A stretch of 64,000 nt of DNA from Klebsiella spallanzanii (GCF_902158555.1 NZ_CABGGS010000034.1:283771-347770), one strand, 5' to 3'. Positions 50,643 to 60,195 are shown, counted from the first letter of the stretch. A program made the numbers and translations. Notes: a model not told the origin generated them from the sequence alone.

Positions 50643-50712
50643 TGCATCAGGTATTTCACTGCTGCCGCCAAATGATAAAGAGCTGCACGATCTAAGCTGA
50701 GGTGCCGTGCGG

Positions 50713-52146
50713 TTACTGGAATGTCATGACCATTGAGTCAAAGTCAATCGTCCACTTATAGTGTCTGAGAAACTGGTGGCTGAGAAAGCCGTCGAGGATC
50801 ATCCCCGATTCCGTGTGATATAGCGCTTCGGGCAAAACGCCAAATAAACCCGTTAGCGACGTTTGCTTTAGCGGCCCTAAAGCGACGCTATCAATGCTCA
50901 GGCGGGTTATTTCAAATCCGCCGCCGCCGAGCCCTCCTTTGCTATTTTCTGGCGTATATGCGCCCTGTTTATCGCGTTTTATTCCGACATAATCCAGAGC
51001 GCCTTGCTGCAGCAGGATGGACGCTTCCGGGTCATCCAGGCCGGAATCGAGGAATAAGGATACCCCTTCTTTACCGTTAACCGCGCCTTTCACAATCATG
51101 AACTGCGAACCATCCAGGATGAAGGGGATTTCTGTTGCCGTCGCTGAAACACTGCTGATTGCGCCGCCCCTGGGTTCCAGAACAAGCTGCCGCCCAGGAT
51201 AATCCATGGTGGTGAGAAACTGATGAAACACACCGGTCGACAAAATACCGTCAACTTCAATGGTCTCCCCGGTGTTCTCATCGGTAAAAACCCACTCAGG
51301 CGGAAACTCCGCTAAATCGATCGGTACGTCATGCAGCGTAACGGTTCCCAGACCCAGGTGCGTCAGCCGCGAATAGCGGGTTTCAGCGGTTTTACCCCCA
51401 GCATAAATACCGGTATAGCTAGCAACGGGCTTAATCCCCATTTTCTCAGTCGTTACCGAATTCAGAACCAGGAGGTCTGCGCCGGTATCGATAAAGACGT
51501 TCATAGGCTGTCCATTCACGCTGATGGATACCACTGGCAGATTATTCATTGAAATAAATGGCAGTACCGATTTATCTCCTCGCCATTGAGGTCGATAGGG
51601 TTTTGTATCGCCAAAATCTTTCATCAAGGTAAGGAGTGCTTGTTCGCTGTCGGAAAAGTGCTGTAAGTCGGTATCACTATTCATCAGCGTCTGTGCTTTT
51701 GCATATTGCCCGGTTTGATAATAGACGTACAGCAGCCCGGAGCGACTTTTTTGATACCAGGCAGAACTCATTTCCACGTTGGTAAAATATTTCTCCGCAT
51801 CAGTATATTGTCCTCGTAAATAATGGATTAACCCGATAGCGTAAGACGAGCTGTCTTTCCACGCCGCTATTGTCAGCAATGGTGTGAGGTGTTGTTCCGC
51901 TTCAGCCAGGTTTCCATTCATCAGCTCATCCTGCGACAGTGCCCAGCGTAACGTACTGTTCTGTGGCTCTTTAGCCAGGCGCGCTCCCTTTTCTGCAATC
52001 AGTCGGGCGTAATCTCCCCGATGCAATACTTCGTTATTCTCCGTTTTCGGGGGATGAATAATCTGAGATGCGGAGGCGGTATCGCCTGCTGATGCAATAA
52101 CGGCCAGCAGAATAAAAACGGACAACCCAGGTAAATTTATAAGCAT
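50713..52146 (-). CDS. Exported retropepsin-like aspartyl protease with TPR-like region
   Basis: From the ATG at 52146 (GGAGAA upstream) the protein has 477 residues with a signal peptide to about residue 24 (DTASAS). Residues 30-160 are helical repeats resembling TPRs (AEQHLTPLLTIAAWKDSSSYAIGLIHYLRGQYTDAEKYF). Two retropepsin-like lobes follow: VFIDTGADLLVLNSVTTEKMG with the DTG catalytic Asp, and SLFLDSGLDDPEASILL with DSG in place of the second DTG. It should act in the periplasm. The DUF2975 gene upstream in the same direction and an operator-like palindrome mirror the hydrolase operon at 28348. Its substrate is unknown. Confidence 0.8.
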   Translation of the reverse strand: MLINLPGLSVFILLAVIASAGDTASASQIIHPPKTENNEVLHRGDYARLIAEKGARLAKEPQNSTLRWALSQDELMNGNLAEAEQHLTPLLTIAAWKDSSSYAIGLIHYLRGQYTDAEKYFTNVEMSSAWYQKSRSGLLYVYYQTGQYAKAQTLMNSDTDLQHFSDSEQALLTLMKDFGDTKPYRPQWRGDKSVLPFISMNNLPVVSISVNGQPMNVFIDTGADLLVLNSVTTEKMGIKPVASYTGIYAGGKTAETRYSRLTHLGLGTVTLHDVPIDLAEFPPEWVFTDENTGETIEVDGILSTGVFHQFLTTMDYPGRQLVLEPRGGAISSVSATATEIPFILDGSQFMIVKGAVNGKEGVSLFLDSGLDDPEASILLQQGALDYVGIKRDKQGAYTPENSKGGLGGGGFEITRLSIDSVALGPLKQTSLTGLFGVLPEALYHTESGMILDGFLSHQFLRHYKWTIDFDSMVMTFQ

Positions 52147-52326
52147 GACAGTTCTCCATGAACATAGAATAAAACTTTTTGTCACTACGTTAAAAAAATA
52201 TTTTATTAGAGACTGTTATGTTCTAATTCTTTCGGCGTCAGCGACTGACGGCCAGAGGAATAAATAAAAGATTTTTCGACCAGTAATTAAATACCTGGCC
52301 GACAGTTTATCGCTATCAATGCGGTA

Positions 52327-52890
52327 TCAAAGAAAGAGCTTATTCTCTTCATTAATTAAGGTTGCTTTTTCAAGTATTTTTGCCACGGCTATAACGCATA
52401 CCGCAATAAAAAGCCAGGAGATTGATTGCAGCTCGAATCCGAAAAGTATTTCTCGCTCTCCTGCGGGTTTTAGCATTGTTAGCCAGTAGCTGAGCAGCGG
52501 TTCGACGGCAATTGTCATCATCACCCAGCCCCCCAGTGAAACGCCTATCTTACGCATATGTTGCGCCGCCTTCGCGGAGAAATAGTCCCTGCGCGCATAG
52601 GTACAAAATAGCGCGCGCAGATGGAATAAACTGTAGCAAAGGGGTATCAGAACCAGAAAACTGATGGCGCCAGCCCCTGCGGCCTGCCACCATGGCAACG
52701 CCTCCAGCCTGATATTAAGCGTCGAGAGTAGCCTATCCGAGAGAGAAAGATCGATCCCCAATAGTTCACTTTTTAATGACCACGACGGAAAAAACAGAAC
52801 GACCGCATTCATCATGATTATCGCTACCATCAGTAGCATAGTGATACTGACCATCTTTTGGCTGAACCGCGCAAGTGCATCAGTAGTCAT
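52327..52890 (-). CDS. Second DUF2975 family membrane protein
   Basis: From the ATG at 52890 (AGAGGA upstream) it has 187 residues. A longer start at 52935 is less likely. Hydrophobic helices lie at about 12-33, 65-90, 108-135 and 155-180, with the loop LRALFCTYARRDYFSAKAAQHMRKIG between, the DUF2975 pattern also seen in the protein at 29820-30353. No HTH gene accompanies it, unlike the first copy. The exported aspartyl protease follows 180 bases downstream on the same strand. A sequence nearly the same as the first operon's palindrome lies just upstream. Confidence 0.78.
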   Translation of the reverse strand: MTTDALARFSQKMVSITMLLMVAIIMMNAVVLFFPSWSLKSELLGIDLSLSDRLLSTLNIRLEALPWWQAAGAGAISFLVLIPLCYSLFHLRALFCTYARRDYFSAKAAQHMRKIGVSLGGWVMMTIAVEPLLSYWLTMLKPAGEREILFGFELQSISWLFIAVCVIAVAKILEKATLINEENKLFL

Positions 52891-52950
52891 ACAATCCTCT
52901 GTAAGTTTATCCAGGCTATTGATGACAGAATACACAAAGATTAACGCAAA

Positions 52951-52968
52951 ACAATAATTGTTTATCGT
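52951..52968. promoter_or_regulatory. Operator-like element before the second DUF2975 gene
   Basis: ACAATAATTGTTTATCGT is identical to the palindrome at 28241-28258 in 16 of 18 bases, and both lie just upstream of operons holding a DUF2975 gene and an exported hydrolase. Half-site symmetry is partly lost here. The shared sequence suggests one regulator, possibly the HTH protein at 30356-30562. Confidence 0.55.
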
Positions 52969-53176
52969 TTTACATTAAAATAAATCTTGGCATGATAAAA
53001 TTATCTATATTTTTCAGTTTGTTAACTATCTTTTGTGTCTATCATTAATTATGTCAGGCAATGATTGCCTCTGAATAATAGCGACGAATGTATGATTTCT
53101 GGTCAATCAAACTGCGTGACCTTGTCCTTACTGCTAGATTGGGATCTTTGATCAGGTGGAATAATCAGGAGGGGCC

Positions 53177-53569
53177 ATGTTTTCCTACATTATGCTCGGT
53201 ACTAACGATCTACCGCGCGCGATTCGCTTTTATGATCCACTGATGGAATTACTGGGGCAGCCCCAAAGCGGCCGCAATGACGAAGGCGCATCGTGGGGAA
53301 CATTTAGCGAAAATGGCACCACCGGCCTGTGCGTAGGCAAACCGTTCAATAAGCAGCAGGCAACAACGGGCAACGGCACTATGGTTGCGCTGAATGCGCG
53401 TTCCGTTGAGCACATTCAGCAGTTGCATAAGCTGGCGCTAAGCCTGGGAGGAACGGATGAAGGTGCTCCCGGACACCGTCCGCAATACGGTGAAGGATTT
53501 TACAGCGCCTACGTCAGGGATCCGGACGGCAATAAGCTGGCGTTTGTTTATTACGCCAGCACACGCTGA
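53177..53569 (+). CDS. VOC-family protein, second
   Basis: A 130-residue VOC-fold protein. FSYIMLGTNDLPRAIRFYDPLMELLG starts module 1, and GTMVALNARSVEHIQQLHKLALSLGG then FYSAYVRDPDGNKLAFVYY makes module 2. RBS AGGAGGGG is strong. It differs in sequence from the VOC protein at 48084-48467. Substrate unknown; many such proteins act on small lipophilic or antibiotic molecules or are of unknown role. Confidence 0.83.
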   Translation: MFSYIMLGTNDLPRAIRFYDPLMELLGQPQSGRNDEGASWGTFSENGTTGLCVGKPFNKQQATTGNGTMVALNARSVEHIQQLHKLALSLGGTDEGAPGHRPQYGEGFYSAYVRDPDGNKLAFVYYASTR

Positions 53570-53588
53570 GCCCCGAAGGCCAGGGAAG

Positions 53589-54302
53589 TCAGGTTGAGGT
53601 CAACGAATGACGAAACCACTCGCGCATTGTCTGGAGATCGGCAGGTTCATGGAAATAGTGCTCTGCGCCTTCCACCGTTTCCAGCACCCCACCATTCTGG
53701 CGGGAAAATGCCCGGACGGCGGTATAATCCGCCAGGCTATCGTTACGCCCGACAAGGATCCCCAGAGGGCCTTTCCAGGTGACGGGTGAATGCTGCCTGA
53801 GATAATCGAGATAGTCCGCCCGAAATACCGGACCACCGGTTATAGCGATAGCTTTCTCGCGAGACAGTTGCTCTTCGTCAATACCGGCGCTACTCATCAT
53901 TTTTCTGACCAGCGCCAACAGGTCAACCACCGGCGACAGAAAAAGCGTCTGGCTGAAATCGCTGGGCTTACAGGCTATAAGGCTGAAACTGGCCCCCATA
54001 CTACAGGCGAAGAGTGCAATTTCACTAAAGTGCTCCCGCGCCCAGACATGAATACACTGAATATCGCTGACCGCCTGAATAACATGACACTCTTTTTCAT
54101 CGCGGATACGATAGCCGTGCCCGGGGAGATCGAAGCTGAGTACCTGATAACCCTGCACAGCGGCCTCTTCGGCCAGGATTGCAATACAGGTATCTTCTTT
54201 ATGCGAAAAGTTGCCATGCACGGCAAGGACAACTTTCTCACTCGATTGCTCGCCCCAGAGGGTGCAGGGTATCCCGTTGACGGCAAATTGGGTTCTGAAC
54301 AT
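53589..54302 (-). CDS. Alpha/beta hydrolase
   Basis: A 237-residue protein with VVLAVHGNFSHKEDTCIAIL (HG oxyanion region), LSFDLPGHGYR, and nucleophile Ser in LFACSMGASFSLIA. The acid lies in GRNDSLADYTAV and the His in GAEHYFHEPADL. A serine hydrolase of lipase/esterase type, cytoplasmic. Convergent with the VOC gene at 53177, 19 bases apart. Confidence 0.83.
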   Translation of the reverse strand: MFRTQFAVNGIPCTLWGEQSSEKVVLAVHGNFSHKEDTCIAILAEEAAVQGYQVLSFDLPGHGYRIRDEKECHVIQAVSDIQCIHVWAREHFSEIALFACSMGASFSLIACKPSDFSQTLFLSPVVDLLALVRKMMSSAGIDEEQLSREKAIAITGGPVFRADYLDYLRQHSPVTWKGPLGILVGRNDSLADYTAVRAFSRQNGGVLETVEGAEHYFHEPADLQTMREWFRHSLTST

Positions 54303-54488
54303 AGAGCCGGATCCTTATAGACATGTTCATTGCGCGGGTAGTTTTATTCCCATATAAAACTCCGCCGATTTTGCCTTTTGCACCATCGCGTAATAATGAC
54401 CTGAGGCAAAAAATGTCCAGATTTCAGGATGCTAACGATAAAACAATTCTATTTAAGCCAGCTGTTATGCTGAAGCCCCTTTTCTGCA

Positions 54489-55100
54489 TCAACCTTCGGG
54501 AAACATCCCCGACGTAAACGCCGCTCTCATGGCCTCAATTTCTTTTTCCTGCGCCGCGTTCAATGCGGCCAGCATATTGCAGGTAAAATCGAGAAAACCG
54601 ACGCCGTTGGCGGTCACCAGCCTGCCATCGCGAACGCAAGGAACATTTCGGTACCGCGCCGCGCCGCGATAGGCTGAGCCCGCCCTGCTCTGAAGGTATG
54701 CCAGCCCGTTCGAGGTGTGATCGACATCATTGAGAAAGCCGTTTGCCCCCAGGAATGCAGAGGCATCGCATATCGCGCCGACCACAATCTGCCGCGTCTG
54801 CGCTTGTTCTACCAGAGGAACAACCCGTTGCGCTTCATCTCCCCACCAGTTCATTCCTCCCACCAGTACCAGGGCGGCATAATCCTCAGGTATGGTCTGG
54901 AAGGTATAATCCGGCAGGCAGCGAACGCCGCCAATTGACATCACGGGGCCCGCATCGGCAGCCACGGTTCTGACTTTATATTGCGGCTCCCACATGCCAA
55001 ATCCCCGGCGCAGCGCTGGCGCCAGCAGGGCAAACTCCCAGTCAGCATATTCCTGGATAAGCACAAACAGCACTTCTTTACGAGTATCCGTAGACATCAT
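54489..55100 (-). CDS. DJ-1/PfpI-family protein
   Basis: A 203-residue protein: VLFVLIQEYADWEFALLAPAL starts the fold, YAALVLVGGMNWWGDEAQRV precedes the nucleophile region VGAICDASAFLGANG with Cys in AICDA, and LVTANGVGFLDFTCNML closes it. This matches the type-1 glutamine-amidotransferase-like DJ-1/PfpI group, of which members are chaperones, glyoxalases or peptidase relatives. AAGGAGAG precedes the ATG (55100 or 55097). Confidence 0.87.
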   Translation of the reverse strand: MMSTDTRKEVLFVLIQEYADWEFALLAPALRRGFGMWEPQYKVRTVAADAGPVMSIGGVRCLPDYTFQTIPEDYAALVLVGGMNWWGDEAQRVVPLVEQAQTRQIVVGAICDASAFLGANGFLNDVDHTSNGLAYLQSRAGSAYRGAARYRNVPCVRDGRLVTANGVGFLDFTCNMLAALNAAQEKEIEAMRAAFTSGMFPEG

Positions 55101-55299
55101 TCTCTCCTTTGTAAATACAGAATCCGTGGTCGCAACATTCAGCGAGCGCTTTACCTGCTACGCTATCGGTGTGTTGTATAAATCACGACAAACTGTATGA
55201 ATACACAGTATTGAAAGCAAGGCTATTTTCCTCCTCTGGGCAACTCTTATTCATTTTTGCGAGCCAGCTCCCCGGACAGAAAACTATCCGGGGATCGGG

Positions 55300-55926
55300 T
55301 TATCTCCTCCTTCGAGCTGAATCCACGGCTAATGGAATACCCCTGCGCGCCAGGAGAACCTCCGCAGCGATATCAAGCGTATATCCCCCCCGCTTCAGTC
55401 TGCGTGACCTCAATTCCTTTAGCGTGATCCCTGAGATATCTCCTGAATCCAGGCGCTTGCGGATTTCGCTACCGCTCAGGCGTAATTGTCTTCGCAGCAC
55501 CGCCAGCAAACTGACCTGAAAAGTGCGCTCCAATGTGATACTCACCCTAATACGAGAAGCGCGCAGAAGGCTGATTCGCCATCGTTCTTCAACGACGAAT
55601 TCAGGCACGCCTGACAGCGTGGCGCTGTTACGCCGCAGGACCTGCAGATCGTGGGAATAGTGCTGAACGGCAGATTCATCATTAGCGATAAATCGTCCGT
55701 AGAGTTGCGAGTTGATTTTGCTGACCGGCAAACGAGAGAACAGGCTGATGTTCCAGGTGTAAGCGCAGCATACGCACTTATAAATACTCCAGACATCAAG
55801 CATCTTTTTTTGTGAATTGACCCGGAAGGCCCCGGATGGCGTGAAATCCTGCCGCTCATGGCAGGATGGACAGCATTTGCTAATCAGCTGGTAACCCGCA
55901 GGGCTGACGTTCCATGTGACTTTCAT
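55300..55926 (-). CDS. DUF1062 family protein
   Basis: A 208-residue protein that begins KVTWNVSPAGYQLISKCCPSC with an apparent Zn-binding set of CxxC pairs (CCPSC, CVCC). The sequence then has NSQKKMLDVWSIYKCVCCAYTWN and an Arg-rich C-terminus (RRLKRGGYTLDIAAEVLLARRGIP). This is the DUF1062 family of unknown function. A TCCCCGGA-N10-TCCGGGGA hairpin at 55269-55294 overlaps its end and may be a terminator. Confidence 0.78.
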   Translation of the reverse strand: MKVTWNVSPAGYQLISKCCPSCHERQDFTPSGAFRVNSQKKMLDVWSIYKCVCCAYTWNISLFSRLPVSKINSQLYGRFIANDESAVQHYSHDLQVLRRNSATLSGVPEFVVEERWRISLLRASRIRVSITLERTFQVSLLAVLRRQLRLSGSEIRKRLDSGDISGITLKELRSRRLKRGGYTLDIAAEVLLARRGIPLAVDSARRRR

Positions 55927-56202
55927 GGTGAACCTTTTTTTAACCCATACAAAAGCGAGCCCGTCGATAACGGACCGTGATTTTTGCGATGTGAAAAATA
56001 TTTAGAGAATACTTTTCAGTGGGTTAAAAAAAAATTTCCAACACGACTACCCTGTCTGACTGCGAATGAATATGCCAAGGGTAGCAAGGCGACTCCCCCT
56101 TTAATCATGCACAAAATCAATAAATATGAATTTTTCATTCACAAATCAGCTTAATTACATCTTGTTCACAAAACGAGAAACCGCTCACTGATCTAACAAA
56201 CC
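55927..56202. other. AT-rich divergent promoter region
   Basis: 276 bases before the LacI operators hold no reading frame I can support. It carries a TTAAAAAAAAATTTCC tract near 56024-56040, likely promoter DNA for the DUF1062 gene (leftward). Confidence 0.4.
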
Positions 56203-56234
56203 TAAACGTTTATTTTTTACGTCATAAACGTTTA
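56203..56234. promoter_or_regulatory. Two TAAACGTTTA operators of the LacI-type regulator
   Basis: Perfect 10-base palindromes TAAACGTTTA occur at 56203-56212 and 56225-56234, with centres 22 bases apart, i.e. about two helical turns on the same DNA face. Together they form a larger inverted repeat, CCTAAACG...CGTTTAGG. A partial third half-site TCGTTTA follows at 56249-56255. The central CG is typical of LacI-family operators. They lie 59-90 bases before the LacI gene. Confidence 0.75.
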
Positions 56235-56292
56235 GGTCGAAGAAATAATCGTTTATATCACGGTTAATATTCATAAAGGCAGAGAGCGAACA

Positions 56293-57324
56293 ATGCGCAA
56301 AGCAACGATGCGGGACGTCAGTGAGGCTACCGGATTTTCCATGTTTACCGTCTCACGAGCGCTAAACGGCGGCGATGGCGTTGCTGATGATAGCCGGGAG
56401 CTTATCTTAAAAGTAGCGCGTGAGCTTGGCTACGTCCCTAACCGCGCGGCCCAGGCGCTGCGCCGCTCCAGCCGGGACTCGGTGGCGGTGATCACCGCCC
56501 ATGCCTCGAACTCGTACTATCTCAATCTGATGTCCGGTATTCAGCAGATGCTACAGCCTTCGCAGTGGACCGTGGTGCTTGGCGATATTGCCGTAAACGG
56601 TACCTACGAACGGGCACAGGAAGATCGCATGATTAACCGTCTGATCGAATCACGAATGGCCGGGATCATTTCGACGGTCACGCTACAGCCAGAAAGCCTG
56701 AACCTTCTGGCAAAATGGGATATCCCGGTGGTATTTGTTGACTCCCCTCCCCGCGGCGAGCACAACTTTCCCAGCGTCACCACCGATAATTACCACGCCA
56801 GCCTGTTGGTGGGTAATCATCTGGCGCAGCATGGATACAAAAACTGGCTACTGCTTATTTATCCGGACCGCTGGACGACGCGTTTTGAGCGCGAGCGCGG
56901 GATCCGTGAAGCGGCTGACCAATGCGGCGCAACGCTCCAGGTGCTTGAGACGGAAAATGACGCACTATCGGCCTCTGCCAAACTGAGCCATTACCTCGAC
57001 GGTCAGATGCCGTTACCTGATGTGCTTATTGCCGGTAACAACCCTCTTCTGCTGGGTTCGCTCAAACAGCTCCAGCAACGGCAGATAGACATTCCCGGGG
57101 ATATGGCGCTTATTGGCTACGACGAATTTGACTGGGCGCCGCTACTCAATCCACCGTTGACGGTACTGAATGAAAATAGTGAAGAGATAGGCAGGCAGGC
57201 AGCTGAAATGCTTATCCAATTAATTAATCAGGAAGGAAAAGGAGAAATAAACACTCAACGTACAGTTCCTGCCGAGCTGGTTATTCGCCAGTCCTGCGGC
57301 TGTAGAAAAGGAAATAAAAACTAA
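56293..57324 (+). CDS. LacI-family transcriptional regulator
   Basis: A 343-residue regulator. The HTH (TMRDVSEATGFSMFTVSRALNGGDGVADDSRE, 4-37) and hinge (LGYVPNRAAQALRRSS) are complete, and the periplasmic-binding-like core (about 60-340) ends VIRQSCGC. It should control the adjacent sugar ABC operon, likely by repression with a sugar or sugar phosphate as inducer; the TAAACGTTTA pair just upstream would be its site. A paired REP element follows its stop codon before the ABC genes. Confidence 0.9.
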   Translation: MRKATMRDVSEATGFSMFTVSRALNGGDGVADDSRELILKVARELGYVPNRAAQALRRSSRDSVAVITAHASNSYYLNLMSGIQQMLQPSQWTVVLGDIAVNGTYERAQEDRMINRLIESRMAGIISTVTLQPESLNLLAKWDIPVVFVDSPPRGEHNFPSVTTDNYHASLLVGNHLAQHGYKNWLLLIYPDRWTTRFERERGIREAADQCGATLQVLETENDALSASAKLSHYLDGQMPLPDVLIAGNNPLLLGSLKQLQQRQIDIPGDMALIGYDEFDWAPLLNPPLTVLNENSEEIGRQAAEMLIQLINQEGKGEINTQRTVPAELVIRQSCGCRKGNKN

Positions 57325-57369
57325 AAAGAGATTATTCAGATTGCTGACAAAGTGCACCTGGCTGGAATT

Positions 57370-57470
57370 GCCCGGTGGCGGCTAGCGCCTTACCGGGCCT
57401 ACGAAAAAAAGCACGTTTTATTGCTATTGTGGGTTTTGTAGGCCGGACAAGGCGTCAGCCGCCGCCCGGC
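57370..57470. repeat. Paired REP elements (BIME), copy 2
   Basis: The same convergent REP arrangement as at 43193-43292: GCCCGGTGGCGGCTAGCGCC and the inverse GTAGGCCGGACAAGGCG. The second arm differs in a few bases. It lies between the LacI gene and the ABC binding protein gene and could lower readthrough or stabilise the upstream message. Confidence 0.85.
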
Positions 57471-57646
57471 AGAAACGCGAGCACAATCTATAAACCTGGT
57501 TTGTCATCAGTCTCAGATTATTTTACCTATTTAAATAACGACAGAATTTTTCAGTTGCAATCACCAAACAACATCAGGGGATTATTTCTGAGGTTCCCCC
57601 ACACCTGGCCGTACGTCATACCACCAGAAAATGAAAGGAGCAGAAT

Positions 57647-58600
57647 ATGACCAAATTTCGCAAAGCATGGCTGGCTGTCGCGGTTACTGCGGTAATAACC
57701 ACCATGACGGGGTTTATTCCCGCTGCCAGCGCCGCGCCGCAGCACGACAAAAAGATTTCCCACATCGGCTTAATGGTGCAGGACATGTCCAACCCTTTCT
57801 TCTCCGCAATGGAAAGGAATGCAAAGCAAGCCGCCAACAAAATCGGCGCCACCATTAACGTTCAGGATGCGCAGGTTGATCTGGCAAACCAGAACACGCA
57901 GATTGACGCGTTTATTCAGCAAAAAGTGGAGCTTATTATTATTTCTGCCGTCGATGAATCAGGAATTGAGCCGGCCATTCAGCGAGCAAAAGCCGCCGGG
58001 ATTATTGTTATCGCGGTCGATACGCCCGCTAAAGGCGCTGATGCAGCCATCATGACCAACGCCATCCAGGCCGGGGAAACCTCCTGCGAGTATCTGTTCA
58101 GCCAGATGGGCGGCAAAGGCAAAGTGCTGCTGGTGGACGGTACGCCGATTCAGACCATTATCGATCGTATTAAAGGCTGTAAAAACGTCGCGCAAAAATA
58201 CCCGGATATCAAAATTGTCGGCCAGCAGGCTTCACGTAACGATCGCGCTTCCGGCCTGATGGTAACGACCGATATGCTCACCGCCAACCCGGACGTCTCC
58301 GGTATTTTCGGCATGAACGACCCTTCTGCCCTCGGCGCGGTACTGGCCGTTGAACAGGCAGGCAAAGCGGGCACTATCAAAGTGACCGGCGTTGACGGTA
58401 GCCCGGAAGCAGTAGAAGAGCTTAAACGTAGCGGTTCCCCGTTTATCGGCACCGCGACGCAAAACCCAGGGGAGATGGTACGTCAGGCTATATCGCTGGC
58501 TCAGGATATCGTGGCTAATAAACCGGTTCCCTCCCATACCATTTTAATCCCCAGCGTATTGGTCACGCGCGATAACGTGGATAGCTATCCAGGTTGGTAA
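57647..58600 (+). CDS. Sugar ABC transporter periplasmic binding protein (RbsB type)
   Basis: A 317-residue protein with a signal peptide (to about residue 30, PAASAAPQ). HIGLMVQDMSNPFFSAMERNAKQAANKIGATI and LIIISAVDESGIEPAIQRAKAAGIIVIAVDTPAKGADA match RbsB-like proteins, and GVDGSPEAVEELKRSG lies near the end. These bind pentoses or hexoses; the ligand is unknown. Strong GAAAGGAG precedes the ATG. It begins the importer operon. Confidence 0.92.
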   Translation: MTKFRKAWLAVAVTAVITTMTGFIPAASAAPQHDKKISHIGLMVQDMSNPFFSAMERNAKQAANKIGATINVQDAQVDLANQNTQIDAFIQQKVELIIISAVDESGIEPAIQRAKAAGIIVIAVDTPAKGADAAIMTNAIQAGETSCEYLFSQMGGKGKVLLVDGTPIQTIIDRIKGCKNVAQKYPDIKIVGQQASRNDRASGLMVTTDMLTANPDVSGIFGMNDPSALGAVLAVEQAGKAGTIKVTGVDGSPEAVEELKRSGSPFIGTATQNPGEMVRQAISLAQDIVANKPVPSHTILIPSVLVTRDNVDSYPGW

Positions 58601-58662
58601 AAATACCACTTTAAGATGCGATAAACGGGATGAATCTCAGGTTCATCCCGGAGGGCAAAATA

Positions 58663-60195
58663 ATGGCCGACAGAACATCACAACCCCTACTGCGACTTGA
58701 GGGGATCTCAAAACGCTACGGCGCGACGCTGGCGCTGAACAACGTACGCTTTGATTTATTTGCCGGAGAGGTCCATGCCCTTATGGGGGAAAACGGCGCG
58801 GGTAAATCCACGCTGATGAAAATCCTCTCCGGAAATGAGCAGCGCGATAGCGGCGTTATTTTTAAAGAGGGGCACGAGATTGATATTCGTACGCCCCGGG
58901 ATGCCCGCAAATACGGCATCGCGATTATTCACCAGGAGCTGAATACGGTTCCGGATATGACGGTGGCGGAAAACTTGTTTCTCGGCCAGGAGCCGACCAC
59001 TTTCGCCGGCATTCTCGACCGAAAACGGATGCATCGGGAAGCAAAGCAAAAGCTGGATCGCATCAATGCGGATATCGATCCTCAGGCACCGCTTGGCTCA
59101 TTGAGTATCGGGCGTCAACAAATGGTGGAAATTGCCCGCGCCGTCAGTGAAAACGCCAAAGTACTGGTGCTTGATGAGCCGACTGCGGCCCTGTCGCGAG
59201 CAGAAACGCTGCAATTATACCGGCTGATCGAGCAGATGCGTCAGGACGGCGTTGGAATGGTCTATATCTCACACCGGATGGAAGAAGTATGGCAGTTGGC
59301 AAACCGGGTCACCGTATTCCGGGACGGCAGCTGGATCGGTACGGAAACCATGGGTAGCGTCTCGACCACCGATATCGTACGCATGATGGTCGGCAGGCAA
59401 ATTGTCGATCTGTATCAGCATGAGCCGCGTATACCTGGCAACGTCCTGCTGGAAGTCAGAGATCTTGCGGGCAGCACGACCGGCCCGGTCTCTTTTGAGG
59501 TCAAAGCGGGCGAAGTGGTCAGCATGTCCGGGCTGGTGGGATCGGGCCGAACCGAAGTTGCCCGTCTGATATTCGGTGCTGACCCGCGCAACCAGGGAAC
59601 CGTGCGCATTGATGGTAAAGCAAGCCACCCATCAGACCCTACCGCAGCTATCGCGGATGGCATCGGGATGGTCACCGAAGACCGAAAAACCCAGGGGCTT
59701 TTTCTTGGGCACTCGGTCGAGCACAACATTGATATCAGCTCGCTGGATAACTTTGTCGCCAGCGGGGTCGTCAAGCGCAAAACCATCCGCACCGCCGTCC
59801 TTGAGCAGATGCGCAGGCTGCGGTTGCGGGAAAATGCGGTCGAGCTGCCCGTCAGCGCCCTCTCCGGCGGAAACCAGCAAAAAGCGGCGCTGGCGCGCTG
59901 GCTGTTGCGCGATTCCAGACTGCTGATTCTTGATGAGCCCACTCGCGGCGTCGATATCGGCGCGAAGAGAGAGATATACGAGCTGATCGACAAGCTCGCC
60001 CGCGCCGGGAAAGCCATTCTGGTTATCTCTTCTGATTTGCCAGAAGCCATCGGCATCAGCGACCGTCTGCTGGTCATGCGCGGCGGGCAAATCGTTCACC
60101 AGCTCTTCTCACGTTCAGCAACGGAAGAGGAAGTCATGCTGCACGCAACAGGAACCTTTACCAGTCAATCCGGAGAATGCCATGGACAACAATAA
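58663..60195 (+). CDS. Sugar ABC transporter ATP-binding protein (RbsA type)
   Basis: I chose the ATG at 58663 (CCGGAGGG upstream, MADRTSQP), giving 510 residues with two ABC domains. The first has Walker A GENGAGKSTLMKIL, signature LSIGRQQMVEIARA and Walker B VLVLDEPTAALSRAE. The second has a degenerate Walker A (GLVGSGRTEVARLIFG), LSGGNQQKAALARWLL and LLILDEPTRGVDIGAK. This is the usual RbsA/MglA architecture. It overlaps the permease gene by 14 bases. Confidence 0.92.
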   Translation: MADRTSQPLLRLEGISKRYGATLALNNVRFDLFAGEVHALMGENGAGKSTLMKILSGNEQRDSGVIFKEGHEIDIRTPRDARKYGIAIIHQELNTVPDMTVAENLFLGQEPTTFAGILDRKRMHREAKQKLDRINADIDPQAPLGSLSIGRQQMVEIARAVSENAKVLVLDEPTAALSRAETLQLYRLIEQMRQDGVGMVYISHRMEEVWQLANRVTVFRDGSWIGTETMGSVSTTDIVRMMVGRQIVDLYQHEPRIPGNVLLEVRDLAGSTTGPVSFEVKAGEVVSMSGLVGSGRTEVARLIFGADPRNQGTVRIDGKASHPSDPTAAIADGIGMVTEDRKTQGLFLGHSVEHNIDISSLDNFVASGVVKRKTIRTAVLEQMRRLRLRENAVELPVSALSGGNQQKAALARWLLRDSRLLILDEPTRGVDIGAKREIYELIDKLARAGKAILVISSDLPEAIGISDRLLVMRGGQIVHQLFSRSATEEEVMLHATGTFTSQSGECHGQQ

